A stretch of DNA of 64,000 nt from Phycisphaerae bacterium (GCA_022072085.1 JAJVII010000047.1:35981-99980); one strand, 5' to 3'. Positions 41,852-51,332 are shown, numbered from the stretch's first letter. Numbers and translations are program-made. The notes: generated by a model from the sequence alone, not told the origin.

Positions 41852-42928
41852 ATGAGCAGCGAGATGACCAGCCGGGAACGACTCGTTGCCGTTTTCAACC
41901 ATCGCATGCCCGATCGCGTGCCGATGATGGACAACCCTTGGGAGGCGACGGTTGAGCGATGGCGGCGGGAAGGCCTGCCTGCCGACGTCAGCGTGGCCGA
42001 CTACTTCGGCTTCGACCGCACTTTCTCGATCCGCCCGGACAACAGCCCGCGATTCCCCCGCCACGTGATCGAGGAGACCGGCGAGTACACCGTTGCGACG
42101 ACCGCGTGGGGCGTGACGCAGAAGAACTGGAAGCACCACGGCGGCGTGCCGGAGTTTCTGGATCACCGCATCAAGGACCGCGAATCCTGGGCCGACGCCC
42201 GGGCCCGCATGGCGCCGGCGGAGGATCGAGTCGATTGGACGCGACTGGAACGCGAGTACCCCAAGGCCCGCCAGCGAGGCGACCTGATCTTCGCCGGAGG
42301 CTGGTTCGGTTTCGATGTGACGCACAGTTGGGTCTGCGGCACGGAGCGGATCCTGATGGCCCTGGTCGAGGATCCCGACTGGTGCCGCGAGATGTTCATG
42401 CACGAACTGGACGTTCAGCTTGCCCTGTTCGACATGATTCGCGCTCGCGGCTACGAGTTCGACGTGCTCTACTGGCCCGACGACCTGGGCTATCGCAACG
42501 GTCCGCTCTTCTCGCCGGCGATGTATCGCAGCATCGTTCAGCCGGTTCACGCCAAGGCCTGCGCGTGGGCTCACGCCAAGGGCATGAAGACGCTGCTGCA
42601 CTCCTGCGGAAACGTGATGGCGCTGGTACCCGACCTGCTGAACGCCGGCGTGGACGGGCTCAACCCGCTGGAACAGAAGGCCGGTATGGACGCCCTGGGT
42701 CTCAAGCGCGACGTGGGCGATCGGCTGGTCCTCATGGGCGGCGTGGACGTCCGCCGCTGGGCCGAGGGCGGCGAAGACCTCGAGCAGGAAACTGTCAGCA
42801 AGATCGAGGCCCTCAAGGCCGATGGCGGCTACATCTTCCACTCGGACCACTCTGTGCCTGAGAATGTTGGCTTCAAGGACTATTGCCGCGTGATCGAGTT
42901 GGCCCGCGAGCACGGGCGGTACGATTGA
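41852..42928 (+). CDS. Uroporphyrinogen decarboxylase-fold methyltransferase-like protein (MtaA/CmuA type)
   Basis: 358 aa. The TIM barrel of the UroD superfamily is shown by SRERLVAVFNHRMPDRVPMMD at the start, DDLGYRNGPLFSPAMYRSIVQP, LLHSCGNVMALVPDLLNAGVDGLNPLEQKAGMD and LMGGVDVRRW. The HSCGN Zn-ligand-type Cys and the absence of haem-type residues indicate the corrinoid/methyl-transfer subgroup (MtaA-like) rather than HemE. Such genes are abundant in planctomycete carbohydrate clusters. AGGGAG lies 5 bases before ATG 41852. The sulfatase follows after 12 bp. Confidence 0.85.
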   Translation: MSSEMTSRERLVAVFNHRMPDRVPMMDNPWEATVERWRREGLPADVSVADYFGFDRTFSIRPDNSPRFPRHVIEETGEYTVATTAWGVTQKNWKHHGGVPEFLDHRIKDRESWADARARMAPAEDRVDWTRLEREYPKARQRGDLIFAGGWFGFDVTHSWVCGTERILMALVEDPDWCREMFMHELDVQLALFDMIRARGYEFDVLYWPDDLGYRNGPLFSPAMYRSIVQPVHAKACAWAHAKGMKTLLHSCGNVMALVPDLLNAGVDGLNPLEQKAGMDALGLKRDVGDRLVLMGGVDVRRWAEGGEDLEQETVSKIEALKADGGYIFHSDHSVPENVGFKDYCRVIELAREHGRYD

Positions 42929-42940
42929 AAGGGATCGGCG

Positions 42941-44368
42941 ATGGCAGGGAACATGACACGCCGCGATCTGCTTAAGCTGGCCGGCGCCGGGGCGGCGGCG
43001 CTGATGCTGCCGGACTGGCTGCGCGGAGACGGCTTGGCGGCGGCCGGCAAGCGGCCCAACCTGCTGCTGATCGTCACCGACCAGCAGAACCTCACGGCGA
43101 TGAGCGCCGCGGGGAACAAGTGGGTCAAGACGCCGAATATGGACCGGCTGGCCGATCGCGGCCTGCGGTTCGAGAAGTCCTACTGCACCTATCCGCTGTG
43201 CGGGCCGGCGCGGGCCAGCCTGTTCACCTCCCGCATGCCGCATGAAGTCGGCGTGGAGGCCAACGACGCCTCGTCGATCCCCGCGGGGATGCCGACGCTG
43301 GGCGAACTGCTTCGCCAAGCCGGGTACGAAACCGCCTACGCGGGCAAGTGGCACATCCCCGAGGTCTATCCCGGCTACGGCCGGGACGGCAAGATTCCGG
43401 GCTTCGATGTCCTGCCGCTGCCTGGTCGCCCCGCCAAGTTCGGCAACGGCCCGAGCTGCGGCCTGAAGATCGACGTCGACGTGACCGACGCGGCTGTCAG
43501 GTTCCTGAACGCGAAGCACGATCGTCCGTTCGCCCTGGTCGTTTCGATTCTCAACCCGCACGACATTTGTGGTCTGCCTCGCAACCAGGCGGAGTTTGCC
43601 CGGCTCGTGGGCCCCGGAGATCCGCTGCCGCCACTGCCGGACAACTTCAACGCGACCGACGGGGAGCCCTGGGTTCTCCAGCGGTCTCGACAGAATGGCT
43701 GGACCGACGAAGAGTGGCGGCGATACCGGGGCGTCTACTACCGCCTGGTGGAGGCCGCCGACAAGCACGTCGGCCGAATGATGGACGCGCTGGCCGCCTC
43801 GGGTAGGGCGGACAGCACCGTCGTGCTGTTCACCTCCGATCACGGCGAGATGATGGGCGCCCACCATCAGACCGTGAAGCTGAAACTCTACGAGGAGTCG
43901 GCGGCAGTTCCGTTGATCGCCTGCGTACCGGGGGTGACGGGCAAGGCCGCGGTCGACTCGACGCACCTGGTCAGCGGACTGGACATCCTACCGACGTTGT
44001 GCGACTACGCCGGCGTGAAAGTCCCGGACGCGTGCGAAGGGCGCAGCCTGCGGCCGGTGATCGAGGGCAGGGCCGGCGCGTGGCGGGACTACGTTGTGGC
44101 CGAGGTTGTCGCCGGCAAGGCAGCCGGTCGAATGGTGCGGTCGAGCCGCTATAAGTATGTCATCTATGACACCGGCGACGGGCCGGAGCAACTGTTCGAC
44201 CTCCAGGCCGACCCGGGCGAGACGAAGAATCTGGCCACGGACCCCGCGGCGGCCGAGAGTATGGCCGCCCATCGGCGTATGCTGGCCGAGTGGGCCGCCC
44301 GCACGAAGGACCCGTTCAAGGCCGGGCAGTCCGCTCCCGCCTCGCAGCCGGCCGGCGCCGGGAGCTGA
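42941..44368 (+). CDS. Tat-exported type I sulfatase
   Basis: 475 aa. A twin-arginine signal (TRRDLLKLAGAGAAALML) opens the protein. The sulfatase motif C-x-P-x-R is CGPAR (Cys about 87), whose Cys must be oxidised to formylglycine by a maturase that is not in the window. Metal ligands are in NLLLIVTDQQN and TSDHGEMMGAHHQ; AGKWH is the active-site Lys-His block. The enzyme removes sulfate esters, probably from a sulfated polysaccharide, outside the cytoplasm. It is 12 bp after the UroD-like gene, so the two are likely co-transcribed. The first ATG (42941) and the fifth codon ATG are both possible starts. Confidence 0.93.
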   Translation: MAGNMTRRDLLKLAGAGAAALMLPDWLRGDGLAAAGKRPNLLLIVTDQQNLTAMSAAGNKWVKTPNMDRLADRGLRFEKSYCTYPLCGPARASLFTSRMPHEVGVEANDASSIPAGMPTLGELLRQAGYETAYAGKWHIPEVYPGYGRDGKIPGFDVLPLPGRPAKFGNGPSCGLKIDVDVTDAAVRFLNAKHDRPFALVVSILNPHDICGLPRNQAEFARLVGPGDPLPPLPDNFNATDGEPWVLQRSRQNGWTDEEWRRYRGVYYRLVEAADKHVGRMMDALAASGRADSTVVLFTSDHGEMMGAHHQTVKLKLYEESAAVPLIACVPGVTGKAAVDSTHLVSGLDILPTLCDYAGVKVPDACEGRSLRPVIEGRAGAWRDYVVAEVVAGKAAGRMVRSSRYKYVIYDTGDGPEQLFDLQADPGETKNLATDPAAAESMAAHRRMLAEWAARTKDPFKAGQSAPASQPAGAGS

Positions 44369-44389
44369 CGCGCCTAGGCAACGATCGGA

Positions 44390-45199
44390 TTAGACCGCCG
44401 CTGGCGTGAAGAACTCCTCGACCAGCCGGACGTTCTCCGCCACCATGTCGGGCCTGTCCTTGGTGAACATGCCCATGAGGATGGCGTCCTTGGGGCCCAG
44501 GTAGCGGCGGACCTCCTCGAAAGCCTGGCGTGGGGGCATGCGTCCACCGCCCAGCACCTTGTAGGCGATCGCAGGCTCGGGCATGGCCGCGATCTGCTCC
44601 AGCGCGGCTGTGCGATCCTCGTGCACGAACAGTTCGTTCGTCTCGACATGCTCGTGGATGCGTCCCTTGCGGCCCTCGACGCGATAGAGGCACTGACAGG
44701 CGAAGTCCAAGGCGATTCCGCGCCGCAGCCGTTCGGCGTGAAACTCGGGGTAGTGGGCGGCGGCGCCGGCGGGGAGGCCCAGGTCGCGGATCAGATCGAT
44801 CGCCTCGGCGAATTCCTCCCACGTCCAGGTCCGGCAGATTTCGTGCGTGTGCCCGCCCTGCACGAAGAACGCCGACGCGCCGCGCTTGTGGGCCATGCGG
44901 ATGTTATCCAGCAGGCTCTTCCGTTCCGGGGCCGACTGGGCGATCCACTGAATCTTCCCTCCCTCATTCCAGTATTCGCGCAGCACGCGGGCGACGTGGT
45001 TGTCGGCTCGGCCGATGAACGTGTTGATGCCGCACCGCTCGCACTCGGCCAGCGTCCGCTTGATGCGGTCGGCGGTGTAGTAGTCGAGCATCTCGGCGTC
45101 GCGTTCGTTGGACTGGTGCGAAATCCCGCTGAACGGGTTGCCGCCGATGATCAGCTTGCTGACCTTCAGCGACGCGATGGAAATCTGTGGCATGGACAT
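44390..45199 (-). CDS. Uncharacterised TIM-barrel protein (aldo/keto reductase-like), paralogue 1
   Basis: 269 aa. The opening ISIASLKVSKLIIGGNPFSGISHQ has the form of the first strand and loop of aldo/keto reductases. A catalytic Asp-Tyr-Lys-His set is not seen, so redox activity is not claimed. The core HVARVLREYWNEGGKIQWIAQSAPE is nearly identical in the neighbouring paralogue. GAGGAG is 5 bases before ATG 45199. It is co-transcribed with the paralogue 18 bp upstream and ends 21 bp from the convergent sulfatase, suggesting a shared carbohydrate-related role. Confidence 0.7.
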   Translation of the reverse strand: MSMPQISIASLKVSKLIIGGNPFSGISHQSNERDAEMLDYYTADRIKRTLAECERCGINTFIGRADNHVARVLREYWNEGGKIQWIAQSAPERKSLLDNIRMAHKRGASAFFVQGGHTHEICRTWTWEEFAEAIDLIRDLGLPAGAAAHYPEFHAERLRRGIALDFACQCLYRVEGRKGRIHEHVETNELFVHEDRTAALEQIAAMPEPAIAYKVLGGGRMPPRQAFEEVRRYLGPKDAILMGMFTKDRPDMVAENVRLVEEFFTPAAV

Positions 45200-45217
45200 T
45201 GCGGCTCCTCGAACAGG

Positions 45218-46039
45218 TCAGATTTCTGAGCCGGCCTGCGCCGGCATGAGCAGTTTCTCAACCAGGCTGACGTTCTCGGCGACCATGCCTGGATTGGCTT
45301 CATTGTACATGCCGATCATCACTGCGTCCTTGGGGGCCAGCCGCTCCGCGACCTCGGCGATCGCCTCCCCCGCGGGCACACGACCGAGTCCCGAGCCGAG
45401 TATCTTGTAAGCGATCACCGGTTCGGCGATGCGGCTGATCGCCTCCAGCGCGACGCGCCGGTCAGCCGGGTTGAACGACTCGTGCCCCTGCTCATGGATG
45501 CGGCCACGGTAGCCGGTCAGGTTGTAGAGGCACTGGAGGGCGAAATCGCAGGCGACGCCCTGCTGGGCCCGCTCGGCGTGGAATGCCGGGTCGTGGCTGG
45601 CCACCCCGGCGGGCACGCCCAAATCGCGGATGAGGGCGACGACATCGGCGATCTCGCTCCATCGGCCCTCGCGGCCGAGGGCGTTGGCCTGTTCGCCCTG
45701 AAGGTAGACGGCGTGGGCCCCGCGGGCGGCGGCCATCCGGACGGACTCGGCGACGGTCCGCCGCTCGGGCGCGGTCTGGGCGATCCACTGAATGCGGCCA
45801 CCCTCATTCCAGTATTCGCGGAGCAGGCGGGCGACGAAGTTGTCCGCCCGCGCCAGCAGCGTATCGATGCCCCGGGCCTCGCACTCGGTCAGCAGCCGCT
45901 TGGTGCGGTCGAAGGTGAACCAGTCGAGCATGCGGTCGTTGGCGGCGGCGTCCAGGTGCGATATGCCGCAGATCGGCCCGCCGCCGAGAATCAGGCGGCT
46001 GACGGACAGGCTGCCAAGCTGGATGCGGGGCAGGGGCAT
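45218..46039 (-). CDS. Uncharacterised TIM-barrel protein (aldo/keto reductase-like), paralogue 2
   Basis: 273 aa, clear paralogue of the 44390-45199 product: shared RLLREYWNEGGRIQWIAQTAPERR, AYKILGSGLGRVP, AERLAPKDAVMIGMYNE and GMVAENVSLVEKLL. The opening IQLGSLSVSRLILGGGPICG is again aldo/keto reductase-like. The start at 46039 (MPLPRIQLG) has GAGG 8 bases upstream. Divergence between the two copies is substantial, so the duplication is old and both are probably functional. Substrate unknown. Confidence 0.7.
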   Translation of the reverse strand: MPLPRIQLGSLSVSRLILGGGPICGISHLDAAANDRMLDWFTFDRTKRLLTECEARGIDTLLARADNFVARLLREYWNEGGRIQWIAQTAPERRTVAESVRMAAARGAHAVYLQGEQANALGREGRWSEIADVVALIRDLGVPAGVASHDPAFHAERAQQGVACDFALQCLYNLTGYRGRIHEQGHESFNPADRRVALEAISRIAEPVIAYKILGSGLGRVPAGEAIAEVAERLAPKDAVMIGMYNEANPGMVAENVSLVEKLLMPAQAGSEI

Positions 46040-46128
46040 GGTCACCTCGTCCGGGCCAGAAACGGACAGGTTGACTATAACGCGAGGCGACGCGCATGTC
46101 ACGGAGCAAGGAGACGGCCGAGGTCCGG

Positions 46129-46362
46129 TCAGTTGAGGATGTGCAGCAGGGAGCGAACCCTTGCGGGCGTCTTATGCGGACGAACGATGGCCGGGCCGGT
46201 TTCGACGTGATGACGCGGCATCGGTCGATTGACCAGGGCCGACCCTTCGAACAGGTCCGTGCAGTCCTCGGTCAATCCGCAGTTGGGGCAACGCAGCTTG
46301 CAGTGAGCGAGCCTGGCCATTCCGACGCCGCAGATCGGACAATCGTAACTGGTCTGGTTCAT
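46129..46362 (-). CDS. Zinc-ribbon microprotein with hidden ribosome site
   Basis: 77 aa. Two Cys pairs (CPICG at 8-12, CPNCG at 25-29) plus Cys34 in a small zinc ribbon (SYDCPICGVGMARLAHCKLRCPNCG), then DCTDLF and a basic Pro/Arg-rich tail. Family not named but the CPxCG...C/LRCPxCG..EDCxDLF pattern recurs in small bacterial proteins. GGAGGT is 9 bases before ATG 46362, and its GGAG is the 3' arm of a perfect 12-bp hairpin (46434-46371), so translation is probably regulated. It sits between the paralogue pair and the GH2 gene. Confidence 0.75.
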   Translation of the reverse strand: MNQTSYDCPICGVGMARLAHCKLRCPNCGLTEDCTDLFEGSALVNRPMPRHHVETGPAIVRPHKTPARVRSLLHILN

Positions 46363-46370
46363 CGCTTCAC

Positions 46371-46434
46371 CTCCGCGAAATGATAGGCCCCGGGACGGAC
46401 CCGATCCAATTATCTATCGGCACATTTCGCGGAG
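46371..46434 (-). promoter_or_regulatory. SD-sequestering hairpin in the leader of the zinc-ribbon gene
   Basis: In transcript orientation CTCCGCGAAATG (46434-46423) and CATTTCGCGGAG (46382-46371) form a perfect 12-bp stem. The 40-base loop contains a smaller CCGAT/ATCGG stem and a GGG/CCC pairing. The last four bases of the 3' arm are the GGAG of the ribosome site, 8 bases before the start codon. Confidence 0.6.
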
Positions 46435-46487
46435 TTCAGCAGTTAGTTAGCAGTCTATTAATGGAGTCCGGGCGCGGCTCCCGCCGC

Positions 46488-49316
46488 TCACGGGGAAGCC
46501 AGCAGATTCACCAGCAGCGTTGCGGCCACCGGGTCGGCGTCAGGGCCGGTCAGGTGCATCTCCAAAGGCATTTGGCAGAAGACAATCTCGCCCTTGCCCG
46601 TAGTGCGGCGGGCCATCACGGCCCAGTCCAGCCCGCGGCCGTCCTGCGAGGCGCGAAGCAAAACCTGGTCGCCGGCAGCCGGTGTAAGGGGCAATCGCAC
46701 GACGGCGCCGGTGGCGCCGTTGAATCGCCGCAGCAGACGGCTGTCGTCGCCCATGCCTCGCCAGGCGTAGAAGTCGCCCGGTCCGTCGCGGAAGGCTGTC
46801 GAGGCCCCGCCGTTGCCCCCGGCTCGCGGCACATCAAGGCCCAGCGGAGGGATCGGCCGATCCTGCTGGAGGACGACCACGCGACGCCCGATCGCGGCCA
46901 ACTCGGCGACGCCGCCCAACGCCGACAGATCGGCGTGGATGTACGGTGCGACGAGGATGACGTCGGCCTTGTCCGCCGGGACGAGTTGACAGGTCGGGGC
47001 GAGGGCGTGCAGGGCGTCGGCCAGTTGCTTGCTGCCGATGACGGCCACCTTGCGGCCCTTGAGGCGTTCGGCCGGCGGCGGGGCGACCACGTCCACGACG
47101 CGACGGCTCATGACGGCTGGCGCGTCCTTCGGCTGGTAGATCGCGAGCAGGTAGTATCGTCCCGGCTCCTTGGGAAGCGGGCAGGCGACGTCGAGGGTGC
47201 ACCGGTAGCGGTCGCAGGAAACGGCGGACCCGTCCGGCGCCGCGCGGCCGGGTTCGGACGGCGTTGTCATCTCGCGATGCCAGACGGTCTTGACTAGATT
47301 CTCCCCCGCCGCCCAGTCGAAGCCGGGATTGCCCTGGACCAGCAGGACTCGAAACGAGCGGCCGCCCCACGCTTGCCCCGTGTCGTCGCAAACTGTGACG
47401 CCGGTCGTCACCGTGCTGCCGGCAGTGAAGTGACGGTTCTCCATATCCAGGCTGGCGATCACGGGCGCCTGGCTGCTGCGAAGGGCGTAGAAATTGGGCA
47501 GCAGGTCGACCGGTTTGGAGAGGTCCGCCCACGCCCCGATGTAACCCATGCCCCATGCGTAGGGCAGCGTCCCGTCATAACCGAGACGGCGCAGGGTCTC
47601 GGTCTGCTGAAGGATCACCTGGGCGTGTTCTTCGCGGCGGGCGGACTCCCAATCGGCATCGGACATCGACGCGGGCTTCTCGCCCAGCCACTTGGTGACG
47701 CGCCCGCGGCCGAAGCCTTCGACGTACTCGGTATTGGTGACCGGCAGCCCGGCGGCCTGCCCCTTGGCCTGGGAGGCGACGGCGGCGAGGGCAAACAGAC
47801 CCTCCGATCCGTCCCAGAACCCGGCGTAGTTGTGCGTGTCAAACAGGTCGGGCGACTGCTCGGAGGTCCGCATCACCGGCCTGGACGGGTCGGCGTCGTG
47901 GAACAGGCGGTAGAGCGGGCCGTTCTCCCAATCAGCGTCGAAGCCCGATTCGTTCGTCTCGGCCCATATCACGACGGAGGGGTGATTCCAATAGAGCGGC
48001 AGCAGCGAACCGAACTCGTCGAGGCATTGCTGGTGGTATGCCTTCTCCTCGGCCGGTGTGTAAGCCGGGTGTCGGTAGTTTATTGTGATGGGGAATTCCT
48101 GGAGCACCATCATGCCGCCGCGGTCGGCCTGCCGCAGCCATTCGCCGTCAAGCGGGATCGTGTGATTCCGCACGCAGTTGAGGTTCGCCTGCTTCGGAAC
48201 GTCGATGAGGTATCGCCGCACCGTCGCCGGGTCGCGGGTGAGCCGGGCTGGCCAGTGGGAGCCCTCGCCCCACATGCAGATGCCGCGCAGGAAGACCCGC
48301 CGGCCGTTGAGGAAATAGCCCGCGCCGCCGGCGTGGGCGGCCTTGCGTGCCTCAAACGTACGAAAGCCGAAGTCCTCCTCCCACCGGGCCAGCCGGCGGC
48401 CTTCCTGGACGAGGTCCAGCCGCAACTGATACAGGTTCGGCGTCTGCGTCGTCCAGGCTGCCGGATCGGCGACGTGGCGGCTCACTTCGAAGTCGAAATC
48501 GAACGTCGTGCGGGCGAATCCGGTGTTCGGCCAGGGGACTTCCACTCTCGCGCCGGTTGCGATGACCTGGCCGTCGCGAAGCACCGTCGGCTCGATCCAT
48601 CGACGCCCGATCTGACGCGTGAAGTTCCGCATCCGGCCGCGGACATGCACCGCCCCGGTGGTCGGGTCGCCGCTGACCAGGACACTTTCCGGGCGGCTGA
48701 AGTCGAAGTAGTCGATCCAGACACCGCCGACCATGCAGGTCTGCTTGCTCCCCCAGGAGAACATGGCTGGCCCGTGCGGGATCAGCGGCGTCTTGCCGAC
48801 GTGCCGAGGATCGTCGGCGCCGCTCATGGGGACCTGGGCCCAGCCAGTCATGCGGATGAGGAGTTGGTTCTCCTCGCCCCAGCGGATCGAATCGGTGACG
48901 TCGTATTCGAATGCCCCGTAGCCGCCCAGGCCCTGGCCGACGAGCTTGCCGTTCAGCCAGACCTGGTTGCCCCAGCGCACGCCGTGCAGGTGGAGCACCG
49001 CGTTGCGGTAGGCCTGCTCCGGCGGCGCCGTGAAGGTCCGCTTGGCCCAGGCGTAGTGAACCTTCTGGGCGGGAAATTGGCCGAGGCCAGCAACTTGGCC
49101 TGTAACGAAGGGGGCCTCGATAGGGAACCAGTCGTCAGCCGAATCAGCCACGGCCCGGTCGGCCTGCTTCGGATCGTTGGGGACGACGTGGACCTGCCAG
49201 GTCGCCCCGAACAGGTTCTGTCGCCCCGTTGGCGAAATCGCCGGCGGGTCGGCCAGCAGGCGAAGGGCGGGCAGAACAACCAGGGCGACAACGGACACCA
49301 AGAGCAGATATCGCAT
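46488..49316 (-). CDS. Secreted glycoside hydrolase family 2 enzyme
   Basis: 942 aa. Signal peptide about 1-22 (YLLLVSVVALVVLPALRLLA). An N-terminal sugar-binding jelly roll (HLHGVRWGNQVWLNGKLVG), an Ig-like domain, and the GH2 TIM barrel: YFLNGRRVFLRGICMWGEGS, acid/base Glu in HPSVVIWAETNESG (near residue 453), and nucleophile Glu in VTNTEYVEG (near 526). The C-terminal 300 residues form further beta domains plus a flavodoxin-like segment (KGRKVAVIGSKQLADALHAL). Retaining beta-glycosidase; galactosidase, mannosidase and glucuronidase activities cannot be separated by eye. GGGAG lies 6 bases before ATG 49316. Confidence 0.88.
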   Translation of the reverse strand: MRYLLLVSVVALVVLPALRLLADPPAISPTGRQNLFGATWQVHVVPNDPKQADRAVADSADDWFPIEAPFVTGQVAGLGQFPAQKVHYAWAKRTFTAPPEQAYRNAVLHLHGVRWGNQVWLNGKLVGQGLGGYGAFEYDVTDSIRWGEENQLLIRMTGWAQVPMSGADDPRHVGKTPLIPHGPAMFSWGSKQTCMVGGVWIDYFDFSRPESVLVSGDPTTGAVHVRGRMRNFTRQIGRRWIEPTVLRDGQVIATGARVEVPWPNTGFARTTFDFDFEVSRHVADPAAWTTQTPNLYQLRLDLVQEGRRLARWEEDFGFRTFEARKAAHAGGAGYFLNGRRVFLRGICMWGEGSHWPARLTRDPATVRRYLIDVPKQANLNCVRNHTIPLDGEWLRQADRGGMMVLQEFPITINYRHPAYTPAEEKAYHQQCLDEFGSLLPLYWNHPSVVIWAETNESGFDADWENGPLYRLFHDADPSRPVMRTSEQSPDLFDTHNYAGFWDGSEGLFALAAVASQAKGQAAGLPVTNTEYVEGFGRGRVTKWLGEKPASMSDADWESARREEHAQVILQQTETLRRLGYDGTLPYAWGMGYIGAWADLSKPVDLLPNFYALRSSQAPVIASLDMENRHFTAGSTVTTGVTVCDDTGQAWGGRSFRVLLVQGNPGFDWAAGENLVKTVWHREMTTPSEPGRAAPDGSAVSCDRYRCTLDVACPLPKEPGRYYLLAIYQPKDAPAVMSRRVVDVVAPPPAERLKGRKVAVIGSKQLADALHALAPTCQLVPADKADVILVAPYIHADLSALGGVAELAAIGRRVVVLQQDRPIPPLGLDVPRAGGNGGASTAFRDGPGDFYAWRGMGDDSRLLRRFNGATGAVVRLPLTPAAGDQVLLRASQDGRGLDWAVMARRTTGKGEIVFCQMPLEMHLTGPDADPVAATLLVNLLASP

Positions 49317-49439
49317 GGGAGACTCCCGGTAGGTCGGAGGAACACTCTACCGGACGCGGCGTCGGGAGGCAACAGACGTGCCGATTCGGGCTTTCAGCGC
49401 CGGGCGGAGTAGCTATGATAGGAGGAAATGGGGAGAGCA

Positions 49440-51269
49440 ATGCACTCCGCACAGAGCATGCAGCCCGGAAGCCGACGCCGACGGCCGGGGCGATGGATGG
49501 CCGTTGGCGCGGCCTTGGCCCTGCTGGCTGGGCTGGCCCGGGGCGACGCGCCAGCCATGCAACCCGCCACGCCCACGACGCAACCCCAGACGCATCGGGC
49601 ATGGCTGAACCTCAAGCCGGACAAGCCCATCTCCCGCCCGGCAACTCCCTCGAACGTCTATGTCATCCCGATCGACGGCGAGATCAACGACATCACCCTG
49701 ACGCTGCTCAAACGGATGTCCCGCGAGGCGATCGCCGCCGGGGCTGACATGCTGATCCTGCGGATCAACACCTGGGGCGGCCTGGTCACCAGCGCCCTGG
49801 ACATTTCGAGCTACATCAAGAGCGACGAGCAGATGCGGAAGGTGTGGACCGTCGCCTATGTCGCCCCCAAGGCGATCAGCGCCGGGTCGCTGATCGCGAT
49901 GGCCGCTGACGAGATCGTGATGCTCAAGAACGGACGATTCGGCGACTGTGCCCCGATTTCGATGGGTGGCAAGCTGACCGGCGTCGAGCGTGAGAAGATC
50001 GAGTCGCCGCTGCGGCAGGAGTTTCGCGACTCGGCCAAGCACAACGGCTATGATCCGTTGCTGGCTGAAGCGCTGGTCACGTCGACCATCGCCGTCTACA
50101 TCGTCCGTAATGAGCAGACGGGCGAGGAACTCATGGTCAACCAAGCAGGCCTGGAGGAGCGAACCCGGCCGGCCCCCTCGCCGTGGCGCCAGACGGGCAC
50201 GAAGATGCTGGCTGACGGCCTGCTTGCACGCGTGATGACCGACAGCCAAACGGGCGAGGCCCGGACCGTCAGCGATGCCGAGGCCGAGCGGCTGGGTCAG
50301 CCGGTCCCGTCATCCTGGGTGAAGGTCAGGACGGTCGTGGATGAGGACAGACTGCTGACCATGACCGACGCCGAGGCGATGGAGTATGGCTTTGTGAAGG
50401 GAATCGTCACCGGCGACGCGGGGCTGCGGGAGTTCTACCACGTCCAGGGGTCGTGGCACGAGATGCACCAGGACTTCGGTGAAGTGCTGGCTGAGTTCCT
50501 CTGCTCCATGTGGGTCCGAGCGGGGCTGTTCCTCATCATGCTGCTGGGGATCTGGGTGGAACTGCACACGCCCGGCGTCGGCCTGCCGGGCGCCGTGGCG
50601 CTGGGGGCGCTGGCGCTGCTGCTGGCCGGCCCATACCTCAGCGGGTTGGCCGACTGGTGGGAGATCGGCCTGATCCTTCTCGGTCTGCTGCTGATCGGGC
50701 TGGAGATCTTCGTCATCCCCGGCTTCGGCGTGACCGGCGTGCTGGGCATCATCTTCTTCCTGACCGGCCTGATCTTCGCGGCTATCCCGCCGAACTTCAA
50801 CCCGTCGAGTTGGCAGCCCTGGCAGGGCGGCGCCGACACGATGCGGTTCCTGCGGCAGTCGTTGATGGCCGTGGTCGTTGGCCTGATCGGCTTTATGGTT
50901 GGCGCGGTGCTGCTGTCGCGATACCTTCGCCGTCTGCCGGTGGTGGGGCGGGTTTTCCTTCGCGACGTCGGTGATCCGCGGCTGAAAGGCAAGCTCGTCC
51001 CTACCGCGCCGCCCAATCCGCCCGGCTCGGGGCTGGAGCACCTGATCACCAGCCCGCCCGTCGGCTCGCGCGAGCGGCTGGGCCTGCAACTGGGGCAGGA
51101 AGGGGAAGTGGTCGCGACGCTTCGGCCCGCCGGCAAAGTCCGATTCGGCAAACGCACCGTCGAGGCCGTCGCGGACGGGGAGTTCCTCGAGCCCGGCCGA
51201 CGCGTCCGCATCACCCGTTTCGTCGGTAACAACGTCGTCGTCGCGCCCGTCGGCCCGGGACAGGCCTGA
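49440..51269 (+). CDS. Long-form NfeD / membrane-bound ClpP-class serine protease
   Basis: About 609 aa. Signal peptide, then a ClpP/SppA-like serine protease domain (about 60-330: VYVIPIDGEINDITLTLLKR, INTWGGLVTSALDI, Ser in KAISAGSLIAMAADEI), 4-5 transmembrane helices (about 350-500), and a C-terminal NfeD OB-fold domain (GQEGEVVATLRPAGKVRFG...). Such proteins work with SPFH/flotillin proteins in membrane protein quality control. The start is ambiguous: ATG 49440 has GGAG 4 bases upstream; ATG 49428 is only 2 bases after AGGAGG. A TATGAT at 49414 could be a -10 box. First gene of nfeD-nfeD-floA. Confidence 0.9.
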   Translation: MHSAQSMQPGSRRRRPGRWMAVGAALALLAGLARGDAPAMQPATPTTQPQTHRAWLNLKPDKPISRPATPSNVYVIPIDGEINDITLTLLKRMSREAIAAGADMLILRINTWGGLVTSALDISSYIKSDEQMRKVWTVAYVAPKAISAGSLIAMAADEIVMLKNGRFGDCAPISMGGKLTGVEREKIESPLRQEFRDSAKHNGYDPLLAEALVTSTIAVYIVRNEQTGEELMVNQAGLEERTRPAPSPWRQTGTKMLADGLLARVMTDSQTGEARTVSDAEAERLGQPVPSSWVKVRTVVDEDRLLTMTDAEAMEYGFVKGIVTGDAGLREFYHVQGSWHEMHQDFGEVLAEFLCSMWVRAGLFLIMLLGIWVELHTPGVGLPGAVALGALALLLAGPYLSGLADWWEIGLILLGLLLIGLEIFVIPGFGVTGVLGIIFFLTGLIFAAIPPNFNPSSWQPWQGGADTMRFLRQSLMAVVVGLIGFMVGAVLLSRYLRRLPVVGRVFLRDVGDPRLKGKLVPTAPPNPPGSGLEHLITSPPVGSRERLGLQLGQEGEVVATLRPAGKVRFGKRTVEAVADGEFLEPGRRVRITRFVGNNVVVAPVGPGQA

Positions 51270-51332
51270 CCGGGCGCGGTATCGAGGGCCGCGTTTGAGT
51301 TCAGGTTCACGCTCTGCCGGAGGCTCCGCCAC

